A DNA stretch of 52,807 bases, taken from positions 1 through 52,807 of the forward strand of contig NZ_PXYH01000026.1 of NCBI RefSeq assembly GCF_003012795.1, written 5' to 3'. Source of the stretch: Zobellella taiwanensis (lineage in GTDB: Bacteria; Pseudomonadota; Gammaproteobacteria; Enterobacterales; Aeromonadaceae). Shown here piece after piece: positions 43,505-52,455 of this stretch (position 1 is the first letter of the stretch; every line of letters begins with the position of its first letter). Made by a program: the position numbers and the translations under genes. The notes under the pieces are model-generated. The model made no database searches. It was given only the letters and a program-made list of their open reading frames with translations, and was not told the origin of the DNA.

Positions 43505-43819
43505 ATGAGCAATGAATGGATCAAGGTAGCCAGCCTGGCCGAGGTGCCGGAAGACGACGTCATCGGGGTGATGGCTCGGGATCGCGAGCTGGCACTGTAC
43601 AACCTGGATGGGGAGATCTTCGCCACCGACAACATCTGTACCCACGGCCACGCCCGGTTGAGCGACGGCTTCGTGGAAGACGGTGAGATCGAATGTCCCC
43701 TGCACCAGGGCAAGTTCTGCATCAAGAGCGGCAAGGCCATGTGCGAGCCGCTCACCGAAGACATCAGAACCTACCCCACCAGGGTAGAAGGCAACGAGAT
43801 ACTGATATTGATCAGCTAA
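43505..43819 (+). CDS. nagAb: Rieske ferredoxin of salicylate 5-hydroxylase
   Basis: A protein of 104 residues with the Rieske ligands CTHGHARL (C-x-H, near 45-47) and CPLHQGKF (C-x2-H, near 64-67). It carries electrons from NagAa to NagG. In naphthalene degraders the same ferredoxin also serves naphthalene dioxygenase, but no dioxygenase genes are present here. GAGGTGATGCC precedes the ATG. Confidence 0.94.
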   Translation: MSNEWIKVASLAEVPEDDVIGVMARDRELALYNLDGEIFATDNICTHGHARLSDGFVEDGEIECPLHQGKFCIKSGKAMCEPLTEDIRTYPTRVEGNEILILIS

Positions 43820-43915
43820 AGCGAGCCATGGCCAGGGCATGCCAGACAACCGCCCTGGCCATACTACATTTCGGCTGTCGATGCCAAGAAGACACCAATC
43901 ATTCTGGAGACAATG

Positions 43916-44872
43916 ATGAAAAAGACACTGACCACACTGGCTGCTGCCCTGACCCTGATCAGCACCACCGCCTCGGCACAGATGCTGTCCTTCGCGACCC
44001 CGCCCCAGGGCTCGGTTTGGAACACCATGAGCACGGCGGTGGCCAACGTGATCCGCTCCAAGGAAAACGTCAACGCCCTGGTGCAACCCTACAGCGGCAA
44101 CAGAGCCATGATGGACGCGGTCGACCAGGGACTTGCCGAGTTCGCCATCAACGACGTCAACGACGTGATCATCGCCGCTCAAGGCCGCTTTGACTATGAA
44201 GACAGGGCACGCAGCAACCTGCGGGTGGCCATGGTGATCAATCCCCAGCCCATCGGCATTTTCGTGCGCAAGGACTCGGGTATCAACACCATTGCCGATC
44301 TCGCCGGCAAGCGGGTCGCCAGCGGCTGGAACGCCTTTCCCCTGGGCCGTTCGCACATGGAAGCCATGATGGCCACCGGCGGCGTCAGTTGGGACGACGT
44401 GCAGCAGGTACCGGTCCCGGACCTGATCCGCGCCGCCGATACACTCGCTTCAGGCCGGCTGGATGCCACCTTCTTTGCAGTGGGCGGCCCCAAGGTGTCG
44501 GAAGTGGACGCATCCGTCGGCGGCGTCAAGTTTCTTCCGGTGCCCACCGATGAAGCAGCTCAGGACGCCATGCTCAAGGTACGTCCCGCCTTCTATATCA
44601 CCGAGGTCTACCCCGCTCCCCATATCGCCGGCATCGACGAACCCATCTCCATGGTGACCTGGGACAACGTCCTGGTCGTCGGCAAGCACGTGTCCGACGA
44701 GCAGGTTTACAAGACCGTTTCCGCCATCCTGGAAAACAAGGACGAGCTGAGCGCCATCTTCCCCGGCTTTCGCACCATGTCGCTGGACGAGCCGAGCAAG
44801 GCCTATCCGGGGCTGGAATACCATCCCGGTGCGGTGCGCTATTTCAAGGAAAAAGGTCTTTGGCATGAATAA
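43916..44872 (+). CDS. TAXI-family TRAP transporter solute-binding protein
   Basis: A periplasmic binding protein of about 318 residues with a cleaved signal peptide (ends ...TTASA). The fold of the TAXI family is seen in ATPPQGSVWNTMSTAVANVI, YSGNRAMMDAVDQGLAEFAI and IADLAGKRVASGW. Two ATG codons occur; the second is better spaced from GGAG. It lies 96 bp downstream of nagAb and 30 bp before a fused TRAP permease. Its ligand is plausibly salicylate or another aromatic acid (inference from position). Confidence 0.9.
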   Translation: MKKTLTTLAAALTLISTTASAQMLSFATPPQGSVWNTMSTAVANVIRSKENVNALVQPYSGNRAMMDAVDQGLAEFAINDVNDVIIAAQGRFDYEDRARSNLRVAMVINPQPIGIFVRKDSGINTIADLAGKRVASGWNAFPLGRSHMEAMMATGGVSWDDVQQVPVPDLIRAADTLASGRLDATFFAVGGPKVSEVDASVGGVKFLPVPTDEAAQDAMLKVRPAFYITEVYPAPHIAGIDEPISMVTWDNVLVVGKHVSDEQVYKTVSAILENKDELSAIFPGFRTMSLDEPSKAYPGLEYHPGAVRYFKEKGLWHE

Positions 44873-44902
44873 GCCCGACTGAATCGGCTTGGGGAGGGAA
44901 TG

Positions 44903-46816
44903 ATGAGTACCATGGAACAACAAGGTCATGAAGCCGGCGTGCTGCCGGTGCTGCGCGCCCTGCTGGGCTTTCTGATCGCGGCGGCGGCCATCGTCTACGC
45001 CACCGATCTGTTCAGCCGGCTCGGCATCGCAATCTATACCGAACAGTATCTGGCGGTGGTGCTGGGCGCCAGTCTGGCGTTGGTCTTCCTCAAACGGGAG
45101 GAGCACACGCTGGAACGGCGGCTCAATCTGCTGGTGGCGGCACTCGGCCTGGGGGGCGGCCTTTACCTGGCGGTGCAGTACCCCTATCTGGTGGAACACC
45201 AGCTCGACATGCCGGCCCAGGCGCTGGTGCTGTCGGCAATGTTCTTCGTGGTGGTGCTGGAAGGGCTGCGCCGGGTGGTGGGCCTGACCCTGGTGCTGGT
45301 GGTGCTGGCCTTCCTCGGCTATGCGCTAGTCGGCCATCACCTGTCCGGCCCGTTGCAGACCCGCGCAGTGGGGCTGGACCGGCTGGTGGTCTACCTGGGC
45401 ATCGACACCAACGGCATGCTGGGCCTGACCCTGGGAGTGGCTGCTACCATCGTTATCGGATTTGTGCTGTTCGGCCAGCTGCTGCTGAAGTCCGGTGGTG
45501 CCGACTTCTTCAACGATCTGGCGATGTCGATGATGGGCCGTTCTCGTGGCGGCTCGGGCAAGATCGCCACCGTTGGCTCCGCGTTGTTCGGCTCCATCTC
45601 CGGCGTGGTGGTATCCAACATCGTCGCCACCGGCGTGATCACCATCCGTATGATGAAACAGGGCGGCTTCCGCCCCCATACCGCCGCAGCCATCGAAACC
45701 GTGGCCTCCACCGGCGGCCAGATCATGCCCCCAGTGATGGGAGCCGTGGCCTTCCTGATGGCGGAATTCCTGCAAATCAGTTACGCCGAGGTGGTGCTGG
45801 CGGCGCTGATCCCGGCCGTCCTCTACTATGTGGCGCTGTTCATCCAGGTGGATCTGGAAGCGGCCAAGGAGCAGATCGCCAAGGTCAGCCCGGAGTTGAT
45901 CCCGCCCGGCAGGGAAGTCTTCGGCAACGGCTGGATCTTCATCGTCCCCTTCGCCGCCATCATCGCCGCCCTGTTCTTTTATAACATGCGGCCCGAAGCC
46001 GCTGCCCTGCTCGGTGCCTTGGGGGCACTTATCGTCGGGGTAGTACGCGGCTACAAGGGCAAGAAGATGTCGCTGCGTGATGTTTGGGATTCTCTCTGCG
46101 AGACCGGCCAGTCGATCGTGGACATCGTGATGATCTCCGCCGCCGCCGGCTTTATCATCGGCATTCTCAACATCACCGGTCTGGGCTTCGGCCTCACCTA
46201 CTTCCTGGTGCAACTGGGCGAGGGTAACCTGTTCCTGCTGCTGGCCATCTCCGCTGTGGTCTGCATCGTGCTGGGCATGGGCATGCCAACGGTGGGAGTC
46301 TACCTGCTGCTGGCGGTGCTGGTGGCTCCCTCGCTGATCCAGGTGGGTATAGAGCCGATTGCCGCGCATCTGTTCATCTTCTACATGGGCATGATGTCGA
46401 TGATCACCCCGCCCATCGCCATCGGCGCCTTTTTCGCCGCCAGTATCGCCCAGGCAGATCCGATGAAGACCGCCTTTACCGCCATGCGCCTGGGCTGGAC
46501 CGCGTATATAGTGCCCTTCCTGTTCGTGCTGACCCCACCGCTGCTGATGATCGGCGGACCCGGGGAAATCGCTCTGGCGGTGGTCAGCGCCCTGCTCGGG
46601 GTCTGGTGCATCTCGGTGGGCTTCGTCGGCTACCTGAACCACAGGCAGGGCATCGCCATGCGCGCACTGTTCATCTTTTCAGGTGTACTGCTGATACTGC
46701 CGGACATGGGTGGCCTGTCTCTGGCCCTACCCGCCAAGGCAGCCGGCCTGTTGATCATGTTGGTAGTACTGGGACTCGGTTACTACAGGTCTAAATGCGT
46801 CCTGGTAATTAAGTAA
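44903..46816 (+). CDS. TRAP transporter permease, fused 4TM/12TM subunits
   Basis: An integral membrane protein of 637 residues. The N-terminal part (about 1-150) is the small DctQ-like subunit and the rest is the DctM-like subunit. Family blocks are FGSISGVVVSNIVATGVITI, ASTGGQIMPPVMGAVAFLMAE (first 20 seen as ASTGGQIMPPVMGAVAFLMA) and GMGMPTVGVYLLLAVLVAPS. TAXI proteins always pair with such fused permeases. Transport is driven by a sodium or proton gradient. GGGGAGG precedes two ATG codons; the second is used here. Confidence 0.93.
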   Translation: MSTMEQQGHEAGVLPVLRALLGFLIAAAAIVYATDLFSRLGIAIYTEQYLAVVLGASLALVFLKREEHTLERRLNLLVAALGLGGGLYLAVQYPYLVEHQLDMPAQALVLSAMFFVVVLEGLRRVVGLTLVLVVLAFLGYALVGHHLSGPLQTRAVGLDRLVVYLGIDTNGMLGLTLGVAATIVIGFVLFGQLLLKSGGADFFNDLAMSMMGRSRGGSGKIATVGSALFGSISGVVVSNIVATGVITIRMMKQGGFRPHTAAAIETVASTGGQIMPPVMGAVAFLMAEFLQISYAEVVLAALIPAVLYYVALFIQVDLEAAKEQIAKVSPELIPPGREVFGNGWIFIVPFAAIIAALFFYNMRPEAAALLGALGALIVGVVRGYKGKKMSLRDVWDSLCETGQSIVDIVMISAAAGFIIGILNITGLGFGLTYFLVQLGEGNLFLLLAISAVVCIVLGMGMPTVGVYLLLAVLVAPSLIQVGIEPIAAHLFIFYMGMMSMITPPIAIGAFFAASIAQADPMKTAFTAMRLGWTAYIVPFLFVLTPPLLMIGGPGEIALAVVSALLGVWCISVGFVGYLNHRQGIAMRALFIFSGVLLILPDMGGLSLALPAKAAGLLIMLVVLGLGYYRSKCVLVIK

Positions 46817-46869
46817 ACGACAGGAACGATGTCCATTTTATAATGAAAGATTATATCTAAATAAAACAT

Positions 46870-46900
46870 GCCGGAGGTACAGCGAACCTGTACCTCCGGC
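46870..46900 (+). terminator. Stem-loop after the TRAP permease
   Basis: A perfect 13-bp stem (GCCGGAGGTACAG and CTGTACCTCCGGC) with a 5-base loop. A short T-containing tract follows. It probably ends the nagAa-to-TRAP operon. Confidence 0.75.
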
Positions 46901-47033
46901 TGTCTTAGATAGCAGGAAATTATTTCATGTGTGGGGACAGTCACCACAGCCCACGAAATCAAACCAAATCACCTAACGCCGCCATATCCAAAAAACGCCC
47001 CTACAACACCTCAAAAAATCGACATAAGCGCAC

Positions 47034-47301
47034 CAGGGCGGGAGCCCGATTTGCTGTAAATTTAACCAAACAATAATTGGACCAGATATCCGTCGTTCCA
47101 AGTAGCTCACTTCAGCTTGTTGCGCTGACTCGGTGAACCACATTCGCTCTGCTTGAGGATGTTCATCACAAACCGTCGGAACAACGCCATGTTTTCAATC
47201 GCATCTCCGATGGCAATCCGTGAGGCATCTTCGTTGAACACCACATCCAGAATGTAATGTTGACACTTTCTATCCGCCAATGCTGACGGATATAGTGCCC
47301 G
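47034..47301 (-). pseudogene. ISAs1-family transposase remnant
   Basis: Minus-strand pieces GHYIRQHWRIES and, after a frameshift near 47260, HYILDVVFNEDASRIAIGDA and ENMALFRRFVMNILKQ match the C-terminal end of ISAs1 transposases and the copy at 3-146. A CGA-to-TGA change gives a stop at 47107, 15 codons early. The element end (cagggcgggag) starts at 47034. The 5' two thirds are missing where the LLM gene fragment begins. Confidence 0.8.
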
Positions 47302-47978
47302 AGCAGTTCGCCACCCTCGACACCCTGCATCCAGGGCGGATTGACCTGGGAGTTGGGCGCGCGGCGGGCGCGGCAGGGCCAAGCATTCGAGCCTTGCGCG
47401 GAGACGCTTCCGAACGGGATTTCGAGCAGGATATTGGCATGCTGACGGACTATCTGCAGGACAACGGCCAGCAGCCGGTGCGAGGCATTCCCGATGCCCA
47501 TGAGGTTCCCCTCTGGATCCTTGGCTCGAGCATGCAAAGTGCCGATCTGGCGGCCAGGTTGGGCCTGCCTTATGCGTTCGCGTCACACTTCGCGCCCCGC
47601 TTTCTGACCAGTGCGATCGCTCATTACCGTCACCATTTCCAGCCATCCGCCAGGCTGAAGAGACCTTATGTTATCGCCGGCGTCAATGTCATCGCGGCCG
47701 ACAGCCCGGCAGAAGCGGATTTCCATGCCAGCTCCCATTTCCATTGGGTCAATTCGCTCTATCAGGGCAGGCCTGGCCCACTGCCCAGGCCGCAGGAGGG
47801 CTGCCTCCAGGGGTTGTCCGCCGCCGAGCAGCAAGTCCTGGATCAGGCCATGGCCTGCTCCGTCGTGGGTGACCCGCTCTTGGTCGCCACGGCCGATAAA
47901 TCGAGCCGTGCCAAAATTAAAAAAAGCCACTTCACGGAGGAAGTGGCAAATGAGGCTATAGAACCAACGATTTGTTAA
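47302..47978 (+). pseudogene. LLM-class flavin-dependent oxidoreductase, internal fragment
   Basis: The frame reads EQFATLDTLHPGRIDLGVGR, then LWILGSSMQSADLAARLGLP and YAFASHFAPRFL, characteristic of bacterial-luciferase-like oxidoreductases (about 330 aa). The first 70-80 residues are replaced by the ISAs1 remnant, and the family resemblance stops after VVGDP near 47875. The last 33 codons are unrelated sequence. It cannot make a working protein. Confidence 0.82.
47916..47948 (-). terminator. Terminator-like hairpin, minus strand
   Basis: GCCACTTC and GAAGTGGC pair around ctccgt. On the minus strand seven T residues follow. It could stop transcripts leaving the gentisate operon leftwards. 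Confidence 0.7.
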
Positions 47979-48068
47979 TTACATCAGGCTGGGTAGCCAC
48001 AGGGAAAAACGGTGATAGGGCAATGAACATCAAAGCCCAATGTATCAGTGCTTTTGCAAAAATCAGAA

Positions 48069-48094
48069 TCCGGCCGGGTCCATGACCCGGCCCC
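48069..48094 (-). terminator. Terminator of the gentisate operon
   Basis: A GGCCGGGT/ACCCGGCC stem starts 5 bp past the stop of the last gene and is followed on the minus strand by GGATTCTGATTTTT. Confidence 0.7.
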
Positions 48095-48098
48095 GTCG

Positions 48099-48800
48099 TT
48101 ATTTGGCGATACGCAGTTCCACCTCGCCCACTCCGGCCACCGTGCCGGTGATCTTATCGCCGGCCACCACCGGGCCCACCCCGTCGGGGGTGCCGGTGTA
48201 GATCAGATCCCCCGGCTGCAGGTGGTAGAAGCGGGACAGGTGGGCGATGATCTCCGGCACGTTCCAGATAAGTTTGGTCAGATCCGAGTTCTGCTTGACC
48301 TCGCCGTTCACGCTCAGGGTGATCACCCCGCTGTCGACGATGCCGGTTTCTTCCTTGCGCACTATGGGGCCCAGCACCGCCGACTCCTCGAAGTCCTTGC
48401 CCAGATCCCAGGGCCGGCCGGTTTCCCGCGCCTTCAGCTGCAGATCCCGGCGGGTCATGTCCAGGCCGGCGGCGTAGCCGAACACCAGCTCGTTGGCCTC
48501 GGCCTCGCTCACCTCGAAGCCTTCCTTGCCGATGGCCACCACGAACTCCATTTCATAATGGTAATTGGCAGTTTGCGGCGGATAGGCGATTTCGCTGCCC
48601 GAGGGGATCAGCGTGCTCGGATGCTTGGTGAAATAAAAGGGCTCCTGGGTGGACTTGTCGACGCTTACCCCCATTTCGGCGGCGTGGGCGTGGTAGTTGC
48701 GGCCCACGCAGAAGATGCGGTGCACCGGGAACAGTTCGTCGGTGCCGGCCACGGCGGCCAGGGTCGGTGCTTTCGGGGGGAATAACAGTTTTGCAGTCAT
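48099..48800 (-). CDS. nagK: Fumarylpyruvate hydrolase (FAH family)
   Basis: A protein of 233 residues, start MTAKLLFPPKAP. The FAH-domain metal and substrate positions are in CVGRNYHAHAAEMG, YHYEMEFVVAIG (first metal glutamates), GYAAGLDMTRRDLQ and YTGTPDGVGPV. It cleaves fumarylpyruvate to fumarate and pyruvate, the last step of the glutathione-dependent gentisate route. The role is assigned from the neighbouring gentisate dioxygenase and isomerase. It lies 14 bp downstream of the dioxygenase gene. Confidence 0.92.
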   Translation of the reverse strand: MTAKLLFPPKAPTLAAVAGTDELFPVHRIFCVGRNYHAHAAEMGVSVDKSTQEPFYFTKHPSTLIPSGSEIAYPPQTANYHYEMEFVVAIGKEGFEVSEAEANELVFGYAAGLDMTRRDLQLKARETGRPWDLGKDFEESAVLGPIVRKEETGIVDSGVITLSVNGEVKQNSDLTKLIWNVPEIIAHLSRFYHLQPGDLIYTGTPDGVGPVVAGDKITGTVAGVGEVELRIAK

Positions 48801-48814
48801 CTTGTTCAACCTTA

Positions 48815-49846
48815 TCAGTAAATGCCGAGGTAACGATGCAGCGGGGCTTCGTCGGCGGTGATCATAAAGGCCGGCTGGTCGGCCGAGCCGTTGCTCAGGG
48901 TAATGTCGCTGTAGCCGGGGGCGGACAGGGTGTCCTTGTCGTTCCAGGCCAGGGGCTCGCCGCCGTCCACGCTCAGCTGGCCGCATCCTTCCACCGCGTG
49001 GAACACGCAGGCGGTGGTGCGCTTGGGCAGGGTGACGGTCTCGCCCGGGCGCAGCATCAGGGCGCCGAAGCCGATGCTGGGGAACAGGCTGGCGCCGGTT
49101 TCCGGGTTGACGTAGCTCACCTGCAGCAGGCCGTTTTGATAATGCTCGGCCATCTCCACCAGGCAGGAACGGGTCTTGCTCCAGGGGTAGCGCAGCATGG
49201 GCGCGTCGGCGGTGCCGCGCTGGAAGTTGAGGTTGGGCACCACGCCGGCGGCGCTGTAGTCGGCGAACGACTTGTCCCGGCTCAGGGTCTTCTGCTGGGG
49301 CTGGCCTTCCATCGCCCAGGAGCCTTCGAGCTGGTAGATCAGCGGCAGGTCGAGGATGTCCAGCCAGACGATGGGGCCGTCCCCTTCGTGCTGGTGCTCG
49401 TGCCACTTGCCGGAGGGGGTGAGGATCAGATCACCCCGCTCCATGCGGCAGGGCTCGCCGTCGACGGTGGTGTAGGCGCCCTCGCCCTCGACGATGATGC
49501 GCACCGCGTTGGGGGTGTGGCGGTGGTTGGGCGCGGTTTCACCGGGCAGGATCAGCTGCAGCCCCATGTAGATGCTGGGGGTGGCCTGCATGTTGTTGAG
49601 GCCGTGGCCCGGGTTGGCCAGCACCAGCACCCGGCGCTCGGCCTTCTCCATCGGGGTCAGCTCGCCGGCCTGCAGCAGCAGCGGGCGCACTACGTCGTAG
49701 CCCCAGCGCAGGGTGCGGGTCTTGCGGCTGGGCACCTTGGGCGGCAGCACGGCGCGCATGTTGGGCCACAGCGGCACCAGGTTCTGTTCGGTCAGCTCGT
49801 GGCGGTAGCTTTCGGGCAGGTCTTCCAGGGTTCCGAGTTGATGCAT
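48815..49846 (-). CDS. nagI: Gentisate 1,2-dioxygenase
   Basis: A bicupin Fe(II) enzyme of 343 residues that opens gentisate to maleylpyruvate. The iron histidines are seen in APNHRHTPNAVRIIVEG (near 103-119) and KWHEHQHEGDG (near 147). The N-terminal MHQLGTLEDLPESYR and LWPNMRAVLPP are typical of the family. It follows the isomerase gene after about 100 bp and precedes nagK, so all three are one minus-strand operon. Confidence 0.95.
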   Translation of the reverse strand: MHQLGTLEDLPESYRHELTEQNLVPLWPNMRAVLPPKVPSRKTRTLRWGYDVVRPLLLQAGELTPMEKAERRVLVLANPGHGLNNMQATPSIYMGLQLILPGETAPNHRHTPNAVRIIVEGEGAYTTVDGEPCRMERGDLILTPSGKWHEHQHEGDGPIVWLDILDLPLIYQLEGSWAMEGQPQQKTLSRDKSFADYSAAGVVPNLNFQRGTADAPMLRYPWSKTRSCLVEMAEHYQNGLLQVSYVNPETGASLFPSIGFGALMLRPGETVTLPKRTTACVFHAVEGCGQLSVDGGEPLAWNDKDTLSAPGYSDITLSNGSADQPAFMITADEAPLHRYLGIY

Positions 49847-49948
49847 CTTCTCTGTCTCCTTGCGATGCCGGCCGGGCCGGCGCGCGATACGATTAGCGGT
49901 TGTCGTCTTTCAGGCAGTTGGTCACAGAACTGCAGCCAATCTACCGAG

Positions 49949-50590
49949 TCAGGCGATAAAGTCCGGCTGGCGAGAAGGGGCCGCCTGCTGGAAGGCCGGC
50001 TGCCGCTGGCAATGTTGGTATACCGCCATCATCCGGGGATAGGCGCTCAGATCGCAGCCCATGCGCTCGGCGTTGGCCACCTGGGGCACCAGGCAGCAGT
50101 CGGCCAGGGTAGGCGCCTCGCCGAAGCAGTAGGCACCATGGCCATGGCGTTCGAGCAGGGCTTCCACCGCAGTGAAGCCTTCGGCTATCCAGTGGCGATA
50201 CCAGTCGTTCTTCTGCTCCTCGCTCACCTTCAGTTCGTTTTTCAGGTAGCCGAGGATGCGCAGGTTGTTCACCGGGTGCATATCGCAGGCGATGGCATTG
50301 GCCAGCTCCAGCACCCGGGCCCGGGCCAGGGGCTCGGCGGGCAACAGTCTAGGCTCAGGACGAGTCTCATCCAGATAGTCGATGATCGCCATCGACTGGC
50401 TGAGAGCAGTGCCGTCATCCTCCACCAGCAGCGGCACCCCCTTGGAGGGGTTCAGCGCCCGGTAGCCGTCGGCTTTCTGCTCGTCCACCCGGATGTTCAC
50501 GCCCCGATAGTCGTAGTCCAGGCCCTTCAGGGCCAAGGCGATACGTACTCGGTAAGAGGTGGAGCTATTGAAAAAACTGTAAAGCTGCAT
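49949..50590 (-). CDS. nagL: Maleylpyruvate isomerase (zeta-class GST)
   Basis: A protein of 213 residues, start MQLYSFFNS behind AAAGGAGAACG. The zeta-class signature SSTSYRVRIAL (residues 8-18) holds the glutathione-activating residues, and CDMHPVNNLRIL is shared with NagL and maleylacetoacetate isomerases. It converts maleylpyruvate to fumarylpyruvate with glutathione as cofactor. The next genes leave no doubt which of the two isomerase activities is meant. It is the first gene of the gentisate operon. Confidence 0.93.
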   Translation of the reverse strand: MQLYSFFNSSTSYRVRIALALKGLDYDYRGVNIRVDEQKADGYRALNPSKGVPLLVEDDGTALSQSMAIIDYLDETRPEPRLLPAEPLARARVLELANAIACDMHPVNNLRILGYLKNELKVSEEQKNDWYRHWIAEGFTAVEALLERHGHGAYCFGEAPTLADCCLVPQVANAERMGCDLSAYPRMMAVYQHCQRQPAFQQAAPSRQPDFIA

Positions 50591-50889
50591 GCTTCGTTCT
50601 CCTTTACACAACACGTACGTGCAGTTCGCCCAGAACACCGACGCCACACACCAGCAGCTCGTCCGGCTTCATCGCGCCCACGCCTTAGGACGTGACGGTC
50701 ATATCACGTCACACTATCCTGACTGTGTGAGCGGCCCTCCGTTGGCGCCCTGGGTACAGTCCGGCAATATCACTCTTATAAATGTCTCGCACACGGACCT
50801 CGTAACTTCTGAGCAACAGTATTGTCCGTGAACCCCATACCGAATAATGATATTTTGAGATACCATCATACATTTTATGGCATAGCTCA
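50591..50889. promoter_or_regulatory. Divergent region between nagL and LysR gene
   Basis: About 300 bp. It contains the motif AATGATATTTTGAGATACC (50846-50864), identical to one upstream of the porin gene, lying 26 bp before the LysR start. A TATCACGTCAC-type stretch (50701-50711) is a further candidate. The promoter of the gentisate operon must lie in the left part. Confidence 0.55.
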
Positions 50890-51813
50890 ATGGACTGGAC
50901 CCGCCGCCTGCGCCTCAGGCACCTGCACCTGCTGATCAACCTGGCCGACACCGGCAGCCTGAGCGATACCGCTCGCATCATGCACACCACCCAGCCGGGG
51001 CTGTCGAAGTGGCTGAAGGAGCTGGAAGAAGATATCGGCTCGCCGCTGTTCGAGCGCCACTCCCGCGGTCTCAGACCCACCGCCATGGGCCAGTTGCTGG
51101 TGGGCCATGCCCACCGCATGGTGACCGAGATGGGCCGGGCCCAGCACAACCTGGAAGCCCTGCAGGAAGGCAGTTCCCGCACCGTGGCGGTGGGCACCTC
51201 GCCGGCCTCGGCGCCCAGCTTCGTGCCGGCGGCCATCATGGCCTTCATCGCCCAGCACCCCAGGGCACGGGTGGAAATACAGGAAAGCACCATGAACTCG
51301 CTGCTGGACAAGCTGGAGCTGGGCAAGCTGGACGTGGTGGTAGGCCGGCTCGACAACTACCAGCCCCGCGCCAGCCTGAAGAGCGAAATGCTATACGAGG
51401 AGCCGCTGCGCATCGTGGCCCGACCCGACCATCCCCTGGCCGGGCGGACAGGGCTGGGCTGGGACCATCTCTATGAGTACGACTGGATAGTCTGGCCCCA
51501 GGGCACCCCCATCCGCAGCAAGCTGGACATGGCCCTGGCCCTGGCCGGCCGCAAACCGCCGCCCTACCGGGTGGAATCCTCCTCCCAGGTGGGCAACCTC
51601 TGGCTGCTGCAACACAGCGACATGCTGTCGGTCAGCTCGGAGCGGGTGGCCCGCCACTTTACCGGCCGCGGCCTGGTGGTACCGCTCGACATCCGCCTCG
51701 ACAGCGGCGAAGGCTATGTGGGCATGTGCTGGCGAGATGAAACATATCCTGATCCCCTCACCCTGGATCTGCTGCAATGCCTGAGAGACAGCAATACAGC
51801 GATGGGGCAGTGA
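50890..51813 (+). CDS. LysR-type regulator (GbpR-like)
   Basis: A protein of 307 residues. The helix-turn-helix GSLSDTARIMHTTQPGLSKW (near 22-41) and the start RLRLRHLHLLINLADTG resemble the GbpR/CbbR-like subgroup of LysR regulators. It is divergent from the gentisate operon and so probably controls it; gentisate or salicylate may be the effector. There is no obvious ribosome site. The motif it shares with the porin upstream region may be its own binding site. Confidence 0.9.
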   Translation: MDWTRRLRLRHLHLLINLADTGSLSDTARIMHTTQPGLSKWLKELEEDIGSPLFERHSRGLRPTAMGQLLVGHAHRMVTEMGRAQHNLEALQEGSSRTVAVGTSPASAPSFVPAAIMAFIAQHPRARVEIQESTMNSLLDKLELGKLDVVVGRLDNYQPRASLKSEMLYEEPLRIVARPDHPLAGRTGLGWDHLYEYDWIVWPQGTPIRSKLDMALALAGRKPPPYRVESSSQVGNLWLLQHSDMLSVSSERVARHFTGRGLVVPLDIRLDSGEGYVGMCWRDETYPDPLTLDLLQCLRDSNTAMGQ

Positions 51814-51975
51814 CATAACATCTGTCATCTTGATGACGCTGTCATTGGCTGAGAAAACCACCGGTATCAAAATGTGTCTTCAGATATAAGACTCTTCACA
51901 GGTTTAACGATAAAAATTGACATATTGTTTTTATTGGAAACAAAAAAGCATAGATTGGGTAAAACATTTTCCATA

Positions 51976-52164
51976 TCAGATTTTGAACTGATCCCAGTAC
52001 GGAGGATCCCCAAAATACCCTTCTATGAAATCAACAAAATACCGTACCTTGCTCGCCATCAACTGGCGGTGGGCAAACACCGCATAAAGAGCCATCGGCT
52101 CGGGTTCATACTCCGGCAGGATGATTTGCAGTTTTCTGCGTGCGGGACCCGGTCGATGTTGCAC
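51976..52164 (-). pseudogene. C-terminal fragment of another LysR regulator
   Basis: Minus-strand residues KLQIILPEYEPEPMALYAVF, AHRQLMASKVRYFVDFIEGY and FGDPPYWD form the typical end of LysR effector domains (VxxLLPxYE, YAVYPxxRxLxxKVRxFIDF). The DNA-binding part and most of the effector domain are missing. A third, deleted regulator gene once stood at the right island end. Confidence 0.85.
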
Positions 52165-52429
52165 TATTAGGATCAGTTATTTAGCAAGAAAGAGGTTAAC
52201 GCGGTAACGGACATCCTGAAATATGCTTCTTTAGCACCTTAGCTGCTCTGCAAAAACAACGCATTGGTAACCATATTCTCTCCGAAGTTGCCAATGAACA
52301 AGATCCAGCCTTCGGGTTAGTGAAACCAAACCTGGAGCTGATACAGTGCAATCATGCACGTTTTGCCGGCCATGTTCTTTTACAAGGCCTGCTGTTGTGC
52401 AACTGCAAAAAGGCATTTACCGCCATTTT
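52165..52429. other. Non-coding right end of island
   Basis: About 265 bp between the LysR fragment and the terminator-rich right end. Short plus-strand frames have no ribosome site or family match. Nothing else is recognised. Confidence 0.5.
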
Positions 52430-52431
52430 GA

Positions 52432-52455
52432 ACCCCGGTCAAAACTGGGGTTTGG
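52432..52455. terminator. Hairpin near right island end
   Basis: AACCCCGGT and ACTGGGGTT (one mismatch/GU allowed) pair around caaa. It lies immediately before the GGTCAC repeats. Confidence 0.5.

Noticed and set aside
40736-43819. Benzoate or anthranilate dioxygenase as the identity of the oxygenase
   Set aside because: Those systems lack a separate Rieske ferredoxin of this type and lead to catechol. Here the four-gene order nagAa-G-H-Ab and the adjoining gentisate genes fit salicylate 5-hydroxylase better.
45326-46642. A 438-codon minus-strand frame
   Set aside because: Antisense to the TRAP permease and rich in histidine and glutamine, a sign of reading a hydrophobic gene backwards.
48767-50695. 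A 642-codon plus-strand open frame
   Set aside because: It lies antisense to gentisate dioxygenase and maleylpyruvate isomerase, which have clear families and ribosome sites. Its histidine/glycine-rich translation is typical of shadows in GC-rich DNA.
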